From assembly GCF_027409185.1 (NCBI RefSeq), contig NC_084462.1:21799577-21863576 (forward strand): a stretch of DNA of 64,000 nucleotides. The letters run 5' to 3'. The stretch is from Cynocephalus volans (Eukaryota; Chordata; Mammalia; Dermoptera; Cynocephalidae). Shown here piece after piece: positions 36,163 through 47,984 of the stretch. The position numbers were made by a program, and so were the translations under genes. Under the pieces are notes generated by a model. It was not told the origin of the DNA, searched no databases, and worked only from the letters and a program-made list of their open reading frames with translations. Each line of letters opens with the position of its first letter. The stretch's first letter is position 1.

Positions 36163-36183
36163 GGCGGCGGCGGCGGCGGCGGC
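36163..36183 (+). repeat. CGG/GGC triplet repeat in probable 5' UTR
   Basis: Seven uninterrupted GGC units directly after upstream ORF 1 and before upstream ORF 2. Confidence 0.9.
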
Positions 36184-36200
36184 GCAGGTGGGCGGGAAGG

Positions 36201-36302
36201 ATGGTGTTTCTGCGGCCGGGGAGGCAGGTGCGGACCAGGAGCCGGGCTGAGGTTTGGCTGAAGCAACGTGTGCTTAGGAGCAGCCGGCGCGGGTGTCGCT
36301 GA
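36201..36302 (+). other. Upstream ORF 2 in probable LMTK2 5' UTR
   Basis: ATG at 36201 in context AAGGATGG (A/G near -3, G at +4, a strong Kozak match) opens a 33-residue arginine-rich frame ending TGA at 36300-36302, 98 nt before the main start codon. The gap leaves room for reinitiation. Its context looks better than that of the main ATG (GCGAGATGC), so it may matter for translation of LMTK2. Confidence 0.5.
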
Positions 36303-36400
36303 GGCATCGGAGGGAAACAAGACCGACTGACGGACGGACTGACGGACGAACGGATAGAACACGACCCGAGAGCTGGCCCCGGGGCCGCGCCGTGGGCGAG

Positions 36401-36482
36401 ATGCCGGGGCCGCCGACGTTGCTGCTGCTGCTCTTGGCCGCCGGCAGCGCCGGGGCCGCGCCACTTCCGCAAACAGGTGCAG
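36401..36482 (+). CDS. LMTK2: LMTK2 coding exon 1 (N-terminal hydrophobic segment)
   Basis: LMTK2 (also KPI-2, BREK, AATYK2) is a membrane-anchored serine/threonine kinase, despite its name, that acts in endosomal trafficking with myosin VI and as part of a PP1C-binding, CDK5/p35-linked pathway. This exon encodes MPGPPTLLLLLLAAGSAG followed by AAPLPQTGA and the first base of a glycine codon. I chose the ATG at 36401 because the frame runs directly into exon 2 and the residues match the known start of the family. The donor is GCAG|GTGAGC. Residues 6-20 form a hydrophobic stretch, a signal-peptide-like or first membrane segment. It is short and without basic residues before it, unlike my recollection of the human leader, which has arginines and is longer. 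The exon lies inside the CpG island. Confidence 0.93.
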
Positions 36483-36759
36483 GTGAGCGGGCCAGCGGCG
36501 GAGATGCGGCTGCGGGGCCGCTGCGGCGGGGACGGCGGGGGAGGGGGCGCCAGGCCCGGTCCGGCCTCGGCGCCGAGGGATCGGCGGGCCTGCCGTGGGC
36601 GGCAGGCCTGGGGGAAGGGAGTGATTAGAGAGATTTATGCCGCACGGGCGTGAGATTTGGGAAGGAGGAGGGGGTGGCGGGGGCGAGGCTATGCTGTTGG
36701 GGCTAGGGAAGGCGGCGAGCGAGGTGGCAGCGACCGACCGCTCCTTGGGTCGTCTGCGG

Positions 36760-39744
36760 TACCAGCTCTGGACCTGTTGCCTAAAGGTTCTCCGCTTCTC
36801 TCCCTTCGTGGCAGGTCTTCCCTTTCCAGATGTCGCTTGCTTCTTGTGCACATTTTATAATAAGAACCGTTTTTTTAGCCCGAATCATTCTTAAATGCAA
36901 GCTGTGAGGAGTTTCCTTCCTTCCCTGCAACTTGTTCTGAAGTTGTAAATTGATTTTAGACGGCTGTGCTTTATTCGGAATGAATCTCTGGGGACGAGAA
37001 GGAAACAACTATAAATATTTCTATTTTAGGAAGGCAGTGATTAGAGTAGCAGCCTTTGAATAACTATTGACAAACTGGCCTAAGGGTGATTGAAGTTTCT
37101 ATTTTAACTATGTCAGTGTGATTTTCTTTTTTCTACCCATTTTCTCCATATCGTTTTCATTTGGGGTTTATTTTCCTAAATAAAAACGTCAGCCCAAGAA
37201 AGCATCCCTAGTTGGGTCATTATCTTTTAAGGGAAAAAAACTAGGTTGACTTGCCATTATTGTTTGCTGCTTATCTTTGAAATGAGGAGAGATTGAAATT
37301 TCATAGATTGTTTTAGAGTTGGAGGAGACCTTAAACAGAATTTAGTCCAGTTTCTTCGTTTTGCAGTTGAAGATATTGGGGCTCAGGGGGTCAAATGACC
37401 TATCTAAGGTGACACAGCTAAGTTGTAGGTGGAGCCACAAACCCAGGTCTTAGATTCCCCTAGTTGTGTAAATTTCCCACTTCGTTTCAAGTCTTGTAAC
37501 TGTTTTGGAATACTCTTGAGGTCAAGAGTTATTTTAGAAATGATGTTAATTGGATACGGAATGTGGAAGTACTGTCTCCAGTAAAGACGTTTTTTTCAAA
37601 CAAATCTACAAATGAAAACTATGTATAATTTCTTCCAGAACTACACCAGGTTATGTCATTTAATGCCCTTTAGTTGAGTGTTAAATGTTATCATTGTACC
37701 ATATAATGTAGCACTAAATTTCTGCAACTGCCTTATATCAGATATTTGTGAGATGGATTCTGTTTTCTGATCTGATACATAAGAAGAGTGAATGTTGTTA
37801 TAAGTGTATATAGGTAACCCAGGGAAGAGTCACAGAAAATACCTGGGAAGTTGGGAAAGATTATATGGAAAGGTAGTGATGTTGATATTTAAAGATACTG
37901 ATAGTGAAATTGAAAATTAACACTAGAGTAGGATAGTGGAGAAAGAGTATTTATGCAAGGGGATTCAAAAAGTTTCCAGATGACTTTGCACTTAATTGAA
38001 TTTTTATATATTTTGAAAAAGAGATTCTGTACAGAAACCTATGGAAATGTGGTTGCCTATACACCTCTTACATGGTTTTTCTTCCATTGTTTTACTATTT
38101 TATCGAGGCATGAATTATAAAAAACTGAGTTTTGTTGGGGTGTTGTAGAACAAAGCAATCAGAAAAATTAATCCATAAATACAAATATCAAATCTTAACA
38201 TAAAGCATAAGGAAATATTCGGTAATTTATAGCAACTTTTGCAGATTTTCCTTTCATATTCTGATCCTTGGAGAGTAGGTATATCGTTAGATGTGCGGCA
38301 GATGAATAACACTTACCTAGAGTTAAATTCTGTGGTAAAGATGCACAAACAGGGATTTGGGGTTTGTCTTTCCAGCCAAAATAAATTATTAATCCTGGTA
38401 ACTGAGATGGATTCTTTATCAAGATATATTAGACCAAGAAAAATAAAGAAACTTTTGTGCTAATCCTGATTAGTGAGTTCATTGGTTTAGAAAAAAGAAC
38501 TCTTCTTGAACATATATGGCAGATAAAAGAGCAGTTGAATGTTGAAAACATAACTCAAGTATGGATGATATTGGGGCCTGTACTCCAGATTAAGACAGGG
38601 CTAGCCATTTTCAGATAAGTATAGACTCATTGCATAGGGTCTTTGGCCACCTTCGTCTTATTCTTTCTAAAGTTTCCACCATTTAATGGTGCCTTGGAAG
38701 AAGCCTGTTTATCACAAGTAGGTTAAAAAAAATACTTGAGTTTTATCTTTTGCCAGCCTATTTGCATGGGGAAAGAGATAAGGCAGTTAAGTAAAATTCA
38801 GCTTTTAAGTGAAAGTTCATTTATCCAAGGTGTCTTTGTCATCCAGAATCATTTCTAGGTTTGGAAGCAGAAAAATGTGTTTACTTATTCAGTCATAATA
38901 AAGCTATGTAAATATGTGGATTGCACTTGCCCATCCAAGGCATTTCTTGGTTGAAATTTATTTTGGGCCTCCTTATCGCTGTGGGAGACTTTTATGTCCC
39001 CTGTCTAGGAGTCTCTTTTCCTGAGAATCTGTATTTCTGCAGGGTCCCTTGTTATATAGACTGAAACCTTGTTGGTCTTTAATAGGAAGCTTACATGAAA
39101 GGAGAAAGTCTGCCATTTTCACACATAGTTACCAAACTAAGATTATAGTTCATTTCTTTTCTCCAGATCATAATTATCAGATCATTCTACTCTTAGAAAA
39201 CATTTCTGTACCTTTTGTAAGATTCTGAGGATTCACATCAGAAATTGGGACTCCAAATAAAAATCTTGTATATGTGAAAGCATTCCTTTAAAGACACGCT
39301 TTCTTATTAATATTAGGATAGTGGTTAGACAAGGAAACCCATTTCTATTGTTTTTCAGCATATTAGGTCACAGAGTACAGAGGAAGCTTTTAGCAGTTCC
39401 AGGTAAAGGACCTCACGGAAATCTGTGAAGCCGGTGGGACTCGGCTATTGATTAAACGGCAGCTTGTGAAACCGGGGCTCTCCTTTTGTATTAAACAAAC
39501 AGACTTGTATCTTGAAAAAGATTTTTAAAGTAAAGGAAGTGCTTTCTAAAGTGTGAATTTTTGTGTTTATTTTAACAGCTTCTGAGAATAAAAATTATTT
39601 TCAGCAGGCTTTCCATGCAAATTATTTCAGGATTTATGACTGTAAGACTTGAAATTTGATTTAGGTTGGGATTGCTGTAATTGCTTTTACTTGGTAATAT
39701 TTTTGGGTTAACTAAATATGCTCATTTGCACAGTAATAGGAAGT
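36760..39744 (+). other. Intron 1, mostly single-copy sequence
   Basis: Apart from the MIR at 37315-37470 I see no repeat. 37963-38000 (GGGGATTCAAAAAGTTTCCA) has a faint mariner-like look. 39395-39485 is an unusual CpG-containing patch (see findings). Confidence 0.4.
37315..37470 (-). repeat. MIR-like SINE
   Basis: AGTTGGAGGAGACCTTAAAC, 'TTTGCAGTTGAAGATATTGGGGCTCAG' and 'GGTGACACAGCTAAGTTGTAG': antisense MIR-type core. Confidence 0.65.
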
Positions 39745-39758
39745 CTGTTCAACAGTTT

Positions 39759-39849
39759 GTTTTTTGTCTTGATGGCTGGCCGGTATAGGGATGCAAACTC
39801 TTGACCTTGTTGTTATAACACCACTAACCAACTGAGTTAACCAGCCAAC
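39759..39849 (-). repeat. tRNA-Ile-derived SINE, monomer
   Basis: TTTTTTGTCTTGATGGCTGGCC, then GTATAGGGATGCAAACTCTT, then CTAACCAACTGAGTTAACCA and GCCAA: antisense monomer. Target duplication CTGTTCAACAGTTT (39745-39758) and CTGTTCAGCAGTTT (39850-39863), one mismatch. Confidence 0.88.
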
Positions 39850-40164
39850 CTGTTCAGCAGTTTTGTAGCTGATCATCATTGAAGTTATCAAATCCCTACA
39901 GTTTTGCTGATATCAGTGTGCTGAGTGTGTGCAATTCTGATGAAATTTAGAGAGTCCTTGGGCCCTCTCTGTCCCCTGTGGGCTGTGTCACTTAGATAAC
40001 AGCTGTACATATAATAAAAAAGGCATTGTTGTGTAAATAAGGGATATCCAGAGTTCTGAAACAATTAATGAGTCCTCAAAAAAGTCCTTGTAGATATGTA
40101 AAAGCAATCCTATTTTTTAGTCTAGTTGAGAGTAATATTCATGAACCAATTATTGGAGGAACAC

Positions 40165-40395
40165 AGTGTTATAGAAAGAACTTGGGCTTTGAAGTTAGAC
40201 CTGGATGTGAGGCCTTCCTCTGCCACTTCAATAGCTTTAAGACCTTGGGCCAGTTATTTGACCTCTCTGGGCTTATTAGATCTCAATATTAGAAAGGATG
40301 ATGATAATATCTACCTAAAGGGGTGTTGGGAAGGTGGAATCCTATCATGGTGGTGTGCCATGTTGGTTAGGTATTAGGCACTTGGCAATGTAAAT
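40165..40395 (+). repeat. MIR SINE
   Basis: TTATAGAAAGAACTTGGGCT, 'GACCTTGGGCCAGTTATTTGACCTCTCTGGGC', 'GGTATTAGGCACTTGGCAATG': sense MIR, nearly full length. Confidence 0.8.
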
Positions 40396-40918
40396 TTCTT
40401 CAGTGATTTGGTGGGTTATCATAGAATTGACAGTTGGTATGGCTTCAAAGAAGGAATTCAAAGTGGTAGCTGTTTAACATGGAATGTCTAGAATTCACTC
40501 AATTTTAAAAATCTTTGTTACTCAAAATAACTTGCTATATGATGGATGGTGATCCTTTAGCGAGAAATTTGGTTTAAGTATAATGTATAAGCTGGTATTG
40601 TTACTTCTTGAAATTCATAGCATTGGGGAACTATGCTAGAAATTTTTAGGATGATCTGGATTAGTCTGCTTTTATGTAATAAACCTGTTTTTGAACTTCA
40701 AGATGATTAAAGCTCTTGCATGTGAACAGTTGCTGGTTTTAATTTTCTTAAAGGAGCCATGAGTACTGAGTTTCCTTGATCCTAAGCATAGTTGTATATC
40801 AGCACAAAGCCTCCCTGAAGGCAGCAAGGTTAACCCCTGCTGTGGTAGAATATGCCCCAGGGCTGACGCTTCCTGTTAGAAAATGTTGTTTGGGGAGATG
40901 AATGTGACTGACTTTTTT

Positions 40919-41085
40919 TTTTTTTTTTCAAAAGATGACCGGTAAGGGTATCTTAACCTTTGACTTGGTGTTGTCAGCACCACGCTCACCCAGTGAGCAA
41001 CCGGCCATCCCTATATGGGATCCGAACCCATGGCCTTGGTGTTATGAACACCACACTCTCCCAAGTGAGCCACGGGCCAGCCCCC
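40919..41085 (-). repeat. tRNA-derived SINE, dimer
   Basis: Poly-T, AAAAGATGACCGGTAAGGGT, GAGCAACCGGCCATCCCTAT at the unit junction, ending GAGCCACGGGCCAGCCCC. Target duplication TGACTGACTTTTTT on both sides (from 40905 and from 41087). Confidence 0.92.
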
Positions 41086-41086
41086 A

Positions 41087-42724
41087 TGACTGACTTTTTT
41101 TTCTTTCTCTCTCTTTTAAAATCACGTACTCTTGCAGTCTACTAGCTATCGTTTACTCTTTAAAATAATTTTATTTACTACTCAGACATAAGGAAAGGAA
41201 TATTATAGAAGGGAGAAGCTGGACAAACCTTCCTGGTCTAGAACAGACTGCTACATCTAGGGTTGTTTTTAGATTCGGTTCTTAACTTTTCTTTGAATCT
41301 TCTTATGTGTTGTAAGAGAAAGCTAGGGAAATATGGTAAAATCATTGTGTCGGTGGGGCAAAATATTGGAGTGATGTATTTTTAAATTGTAGCAAGTGAC
41401 TAATTTGGAATCATGCCTTGGCATTACAGTTATTTGCCACAAAGAACAGGCATATTAGAAAAATTACCTCAGTGTTTTTAAAAAGTTTTTTGGAAAGGTT
41501 AGCACAGTGCAGTGGTTCCAGATCTCGTCTGATTTTATTGTGATTCAAGTGGGAAAGGTGAGAACTGTTGATGGCAAATGTCTCAGGTTGATGCCTGAAA
41601 CCACAAGTGGTAAGTGCCTTTCATTCTCCCTGCCCATCTTGGTCTTGGCCATTTCTCCTCCCCCAGCTACAAAAGAGTGACTTAGTATTGCTCTGCCCTC
41701 CTGGGGCTTTAGGGAGGTGGTAAACCTTATATTTTCTTTTTGACAGTTTGGCAGATTTTGCATTTTACTATATAATATGTGTTTGTTTTAATATTTTAAA
41801 AGGCTTGAGTTACCATCAAGTCAGATAGATGTACCAGGACCATGTGCTGTGGCTAAAGTAGCTCCTGGCTCCCTGCATCTGACCCCAGTTTGGTCAAGGG
41901 TGGTTGTTGCATCTAGATGTCTGCGGTAGTGCATGTTGTTCCTGCCTCCACTCTACCTTCCATGGCACTTTTTTAAGAGCCAAATTGATCTGCTTATAGT
42001 TTGCAAAATATTGTTTGCAAATTCCCATCTTCAGGCTTTCCATATATTCTCCTGTTTGCAATTGTCTGCCTCTCTCTTCTTTTTTCACTGCTTGCAGAAT
42101 CAGATTCCCTATTGAGGCCCTAATCCTGGCCCAACCCTTAGAGATTCCTACCCCTAATGAATTCAAGAGTGTGTACCTGTGGAATAAGATGTTGTGTGAG
42201 GTGCCAAATGAACATACTGGAACTCATGTTTTATTTAATTTCACTTCATCCTTTTAAAATGTTGACTTATGTGAATTTTTAAGGTATAGAATATATTGGT
42301 ACACTTGTGTTTATGGTTTATGAATATGTAAATTTTCATGAAGTGGAAGGATTGTAAAGAAAATTTACTGATAGGCTGTGCAGTCAAAAAAGGTTTGGAT
42401 TCATTTGTACCAGTCTACCATTTGCACTTAGCAAATACCACTTCAAATTGTTAAGTCCCATCTCTTCACTTGGGTTGCAAGGGCCATGCCTTATATCCCT
42501 AGTATTTCTAATGTTTGCGTGGTATGTCACAGGTTGTAGATGCCCACTCAAAGTTTAAGTAGGGATGATGAAGGTGATACCATAAAACTAAGTTCACTCA
42601 AACAGTATCCAGATTGTGTGTATGTTAATAGGAGAGGGCATAAGCTAGAGTCTCTCATTGTCCTGTGGACTTTCCTTTCCATCTAGCTACATACAGTCAT
42701 ATTTACCTAGAGTGGGATCATTTA
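41087..42724 (+). other. Intron 1, no feature recognised
   Basis: Single-copy looking intronic sequence; short frames only, none with a splice context or a domain. Confidence 0.4.
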
Positions 42725-43745
42725 TAGTTTGGGGGTTTTTTTAATGATAAACTTTTCCTTTTAGAACAATTTTAGATTTATGGAAAAGTTGCAAAGATAA
42801 TACAGAGTTTCTGTATATTTCTTACAAGTTTTCCCTGTTGTTAACATCTTTCATTAGTGTGGTACATTTGTCACAACTAAGGAACCAGTAATAATACGTT
42901 ATTAACTAAAGTCCATACTTCATTCAAATTTCTTTAGTATTTCCCTAATGTCCTTTTTCTCTTCCAGAATACCACATTAAATTTAGTTGTCATGTCTCCT
43001 TAGGCTCTTCCAATCTGTTCCTTGTTTTTGATGACCTTGACAGTTTTGAGGAGTACTGGTCAGGTATTTTGTAGAATGCCCCTCAGCTGGGGTTTGTCTG
43101 ATGTTTTTCTCATGATTAGAAGGTTTGGGGGAGAAAGATCAGAGTTAAAGTGCATTCTCATCAGATTATATCAAGGGTACATGCTTCCAGCATGACATGT
43201 CATTCGATCACCTGGCTGAGGTATGTTTGTCAGCTTCCTTCGCTGTAAAGTTAAATTTTTCTGAACTGTAAAGTATGTATGCATGGTCCACACTTAAGAG
43301 GTGGTAAGTTATGCCCCACCCCTTTGAGGGGGAATGTAGCTATAGAAATTATTTGTAGTTCTTCAGTATGGGAGATTTGACTATTCTCCCCATTTATTTC
43401 TTTATTCAAGCATTTATTTATATCAGTATGGACACATGGATATTTATTTTGTACTTTGAGTTATGATTTAATACTATGTTATTTATTTTGTTGCTGATAT
43501 TGTACCAGCTTTGGCCATTGAGAGCTCTTTCCATTGGCTCTTAGTGTCACGATGACATATCCCCACTTTTTTTTTTTTTTTAAAGCATTCCTTACTTTCT
43601 GGCATTATAAGAAGCTACAGACTCATCTTGTATATTCCTTGCCTCAACTCTAGAATCAGCCATTTCTCCAGTGAGCCCTGGTTCCTTTCATTGGAGAAAG
43701 ATATTAAAAAACAAGATATGGGGCTAGATGTCTCATTGCTCCTGA
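42725..43745 (-). repeat. L1 3'-UTR region
   Basis: ATGATAAACTTTTCCTTTTA, 'GATTTATGGAAAAGTTGCAAAGATAATACAGAG', 'CTTGACAGTTTTGAGGAGTACTGGTCAG', 'TCAGCCATTTCTCCAGTGAGCCCTGG': antisense L1M 3' UTR; the same type occurs nested at 30063-30610. A 14-T run lies at about 43567. Confidence 0.7.
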
Positions 43746-44164
43746 GACATTTATAATAGAGTTGGATTTTCTACTACTTACTCCTAATCCTTGGTGTTGG
43801 AGAGAGGGAGGGAAGAGCGATTAACTATTAAATACCAACATAAATATTCTAAACATCATATCTGTGGTACTAACTGCATTATAATAATATTGGTGGAATC
43901 TTATTTTTCTTTTTAGAACAATAGGTATTTGAAAGATTTAATTTACCCTCACTAAGAGCAGCCTTATTTCTGAGAATATGAGGGAAACCTCTTTGGCTTA
44001 AGAATTTAGTTAGAGAGGATTGTTAATTGGAAGAGATCATTGGAAATTGTTGAAAGGGATTGTGGGCAATTCCTTTAAGTGGTAAAAATTCAGGTAAAAT
44101 TTCCAGAGAGCACTGGGCTGTAGACTTGTTTGATATGTTTACAGAGCTTTTCTTTCCTCTTTTT

Positions 44165-45005
44165 TATTATGGAAAATTTCAAACATCCACAAAAGTAAAT
44201 AGTAGAGTGAATCCTCATGTCCCCATCACCCAATATCAACAATCTTTAAATTTATGGTCAATATCGTTTCCCTTTTACCCTTCCCACTGCCCTGGGTCCT
44301 ATTGTTTATTTAATTTTTTTATTTTATCATTCCAAAGTGTAAACATTTGTTGTGGCCCTTTACAATTTCTTCCTGCCACCCCCCACCTCTGTTGTCCTCA
44401 GCTCCATTCTCTCCTTTTGAGAGTTCAAGGAATTGCTGTGATTGTTGTATCTTTCTTTCTTCTTTCTTCTTTTTTTTTTTCGTTTCAACTCCCACTTATG
44501 AGTGAGGACACGCAGTATTTCTCTATCAGTGCCTGGTATATTTCACTGAACTTAATTTTCTCTCAGTTCACCCATGTCGCTGCAAATGGCAGAATTTCTT
44601 TCCTTTTTATGGCAGAGTAGTATTCCATTGTGTATATGTACCACATTTTCCTTATCCGGTCATCTGTTGATGGACATTTCGGTTGGTTCCAACTCTTAGC
44701 TATTGTAAATAGAGTTGCAGTAAACATGGGAGTGCAGGTATTCCCTCGATAGGATGATTTCCATTCCTTTGGATATACACCCAGCAGCGGGATAGCTGGA
44801 TCATATGGCAGTTCTGTCTGTAGTTGTTTGAGGAAACCTCATCATATAGTTTTCCATAACAGTTGCGTTAATTTACAGTCCCACCAACAGTGTAGGAGGG
44901 TTCCCCTTTCTCCACATCCTCACCAGCATTTGCTATTCTCTTTTGATACTAGCAAGTCTAACTGGCATGAGATGATATCTCAGTGTGGTTTTGATCTGGG
45001 TCCTA
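44165..45005 (-). repeat. L1 3' part (ORF2 tail)
   Basis: AATTTCAAACATCCACAAAA, 'GTAGTATTCCATTGTGTATATGTACC', 'ATCTGTTGATGGACATTTCGG', 'CCACCAACAGTGTAGGAGGG': antisense L1. The 186-codon frame at 44060-44620 in the plus direction is an antisense reading of this element. Confidence 0.8.
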
Positions 45006-46250
45006 TTATTTTGATGTAAATCCCAGCCATGTATCAGTTCAGTTGAAAATGCTTCAGGAAAAAGTAAGGATGTTTTTATAAAACAGGATTGCTTTCATCA
45101 AGATCACCCTAGAATATTGTAGAAATGCGGGTTTTTGGCCCCAAACTAACCAACTGAATCAGAATTCTGAGGGTTGGCCTGGAAATCTGCATTTATAATA
45201 CTTCTTTTGATTATTTCTCTCCCCACGACCACTCCCACAACAAAATATTTTATCTTCTGCTAGTTACAAAACATCAGCTATTTAAAAGAAATCTGTTGGC
45301 TTGTGTGACTAGTGAGATTCAAGGAAAGAAGAAAAATTTTTAATCAAAATCAGAATTTTATATTTTAAAACTAATGCCAACACCCCAAATCTGAAGAGAT
45401 CACTAATCCTGAGCACCAGGCATGAATACTGTTCTGAAGAATTTCTGTGAAAAGTACACGTTATAATTTCAAAGGAATTTAAACACTCCAGGGCAGAACA
45501 CAGTTACAGTTTTAAATACCTTTTTTTCTTTTCTTTTTTTAACTTTAACTCTTTCACTGGAAGTTGGTATAAATAATAGCTGCTTTACATTTTATGAATT
45601 TCCTATGTAAGTAATCAGTAAAAACTGTAAGCTCTAGCCTGACAATCAGGTGCCAACACCATGAGCTGAGAACCTTGTGGCACAGACGTGCCAGCCCTGA
45701 ACCGCCAGGCTTTGGTCCACTACAGCTTGAGTCCGGGTGGCAGTGGACTATCAAGGAGATTATTAGTGCAGGTATAATACAGTGACATTCCTAATTCCCC
45801 AGGTGATAGATGTGCACCCTGCAATGTGAGAACCCCTGATTCTTGGTCTGTACAATAACTTGCAGGTTTCTTTTCCCCCTAGTATGTAATATCATGCTGT
45901 TAACATCTTGCTTTAAAAAAGTTTGTTTTTCTAAACTAATTTATTTTGGTATAGCCTAGGATTTGTGGCCTATTTCGTATTTTTCAATAGGTACTATTTT
46001 TTTTAGCTAGTTATGTTTTGATATATTTGCTGTAGACATACTGATATGTACAAAATATTCTTATTATGAGCTAATGAAGTAGACTGCTTATCTCTGAAAC
46101 TTACATTATAATGATTGTATAGTCATTGGGTTTGATTAAGGACATCATATGCTCTTACACTAGTACAGATGCTATTTGGGAGAAAAGAATTTAGTTACAA
46201 GCATCTATGGTAGTGGTTTTTGAGAGAGAAATTGCTCTTATTTAAAAGGG
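45006..46250 (+). other. Intron 1, possible split MER5-like element
   Basis: 45095-45200 (GGCCCCAAACTAACCAACTGA, GAATCAGAATTCTGAGGGTT) and 45785-45840 (ATTCCCCAGGTGATAGATGT, AATGTGAGAACCCCTG) look like the two ends of a MER5A-type element about 600 bp apart. Weak. Otherwise nothing seen. Confidence 0.3.
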
Positions 46251-46309
46251 AACACCAAGGTCAAGGGTTCGGATCCCTGTACCAGCCAGCCCCCCCACCC
46301 CCAAAAAAA
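46251..46309 (+). repeat. 5'-truncated tRNA-Ile-derived SINE monomer
   Basis: AACACCAAGGTCAAGGGTTC then GGATCCCTGTACCAGCCAGC, then a C-rich and A-rich tail. Only the 3' half of the monomer is present. Confidence 0.8.
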
Positions 46310-47829
46310 GTGAAACCTCTATGATTTTAAAAGGCTTATATCTTTTTTTCTTCAGGTTTATGTTAAAAATCTATTTCAAAAATGTCTTTTTTTTTCCTGT
46401 TTTTGCTATACTGAGCAGGATACTTGAGTTTGACATGCTATAATTGCAACCTTTAATTCTAGGAAGTACATCTCTAAGACATATTGGAGTTAGAAGATAA
46501 AGGAGGATGAGTTTGCAATCATTTTGCACATTTAAAATATCTATTTTAACCAACTAGTAATTGTAATGTTTTGCAGTTTCAGCTTTTTATTGCAGAACTG
46601 AAGGGTTGTAATCTATTGGTTGCTGCTCAGATGAGCCGCTAAATTTGTTTAAATAATTTTTCACATTGCAAATTCTTCCTGAGAACACTCAATAAATTAA
46701 ACTTGTGCTCCTTTCAAGAGAAAAAAATTCCTCTCCCTATTCCTACCTGGCAGTTTTCCTCTGCAGAATGGTTTATATAGGCAGCAACTGTTACTTTCCA
46801 AGGATACAGCCTGTCAGTTACTGTGCAGAGCCCCACTTGACTCTTACCTCAGACTATTATTAAAATGCAACACGCAGACACTGATTGCTAGTAAGGCACT
46901 GAAAAATAACAAACTTTCCAAAATAGTCCCATGGGAACACTCTACCAGCTGACTACTGCAGTAGTACAATCAGAAATCTGTAATTTAACTTAGTTTTCTT
47001 TACGGAAAAAAATGAACTTTAATAAAAAAAGATCCGATCACCAATATTAACTTGTTAGGCACTTCGTAGACTCAGAAAATTTTGTAATTATAAATCCTTG
47101 TGTATGGAATTTCAGAGCCAAAATGCCAGTTTATAGATGGAAGGGACAGTGGCCCAGAAAAGTTAGGTAGCATGTTTAATTCCATACTGCCAGTTAGTGG
47201 TAAATGTAATTGTAGAATGAGGGATCTTAACAACCAGTCCACCCTGTTGACCAGGGTGAACTGCCTCATGCTGTTAAGAACTCTCTTGTTACACATGTGC
47301 ACCACCCACAAAGACTAACATCAACCACTTATCCTCCAGACGTTTATTTCTATTTACTACCTGAAAGTACCGAGGTGGAATTTTAAACTATTTGTCATTA
47401 AATTTATTCTCAAAATACTAAAGAAAATTCTGTACTGAAAATTAGGGAACAGAAATGCTTACTTCCATAATTATGCTCAAAACCACATTCATATTTTTTT
47501 TAAAGTTTGTAAGAGCAACCATTTAGTTTCCACCTATGAAAGGAAGTTGCACTATTAAACTAAAGGTTATAGAAGTATTTCTGACATTTAAGAAATTAAT
47601 CATAAACCTGTAAACATTCATTTGTAAACATGGAAAATACTTTAAACACCATTGCTTTGTATGCTTTTGTGGAGATCTGGACCCTTTTAAGAATCTGATG
47701 ACTGCTGTAGATCCCAGAAATAATGCTTATTAGCAGTATTTTGTATATCCTGATTCACAGACAGGTATTTTAAAAAGAATGTGGAGTAGCAGACAAATGT
47801 CATTTTTCTCCTTTCTCTCAGCTCTTTAA
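46310..47829 (+). other. Intron 1, no feature recognised
   Basis: AT-rich single-copy looking sequence. 47110-47290 has a faint antisense MIR-like look (AGATGGAAGGGACAGTGGCC) that I do not call. Confidence 0.35.
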
Positions 47830-47840
47830 GACAAACTCTT

Positions 47841-47984
47841 TTTTCTTTTTTTCTGGCAGCTGGCCAGTATGGGGATCCAAACCAGTGACATTGGTGTTGT
47901 AACTCTGTGCTCTAACCATCTGGTACGGGGATCTGAACCCTTGAACACCACACTGTAACCAAATGAGCTTAGTAGCCAGCCCTT
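47841..47984 (-). repeat. tRNA-Ile-derived SINE with partial internal duplication
   Basis: Read on the minus strand: GGCTGGCTACTAAGCTCATT head, TCAGATCCCCGTACCAGATG, then a second box A-like GGTTAGAGCACAGAGTTACA and a second TTTGGATCCCCATACTGGCC. One copy thus has two box B-like words from the monomer type. Near-identical flanks GACAAACTCTT (from 47830) and GACAAACTTCTT (from 47985) fit a target duplication. Confidence 0.75.

Larger units (their letters stand above)
35950..36650 (+). promoter_or_regulatory. LMTK2: CpG-island promoter of LMTK2
   Basis: Abrupt rise in G+C and CpG after an AT-rich stretch (35810-35935), with many CGCG and CGGCG words, falling off after about 36750. It holds GC-box, inverted CCAAT, CRE/E-box and YY1 motifs in a 140-bp block and no TATA box, as in broad housekeeping promoters. 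It covers coding exon 1 and the start of intron 1. The transcription start is probably within about 36030-36200 by position of these motifs, but this is inferred. Confidence 0.85.

Noticed and set aside
36093-36851. 252-codon minus-strand frame, and 35771-36472 minus, over the CpG island
   Set aside because: Stop codons are rare in GC-rich DNA; the translations are Pro/Ala/Arg-rich low complexity and antisense to LMTK2 exon 1. No evidence for an antisense gene.
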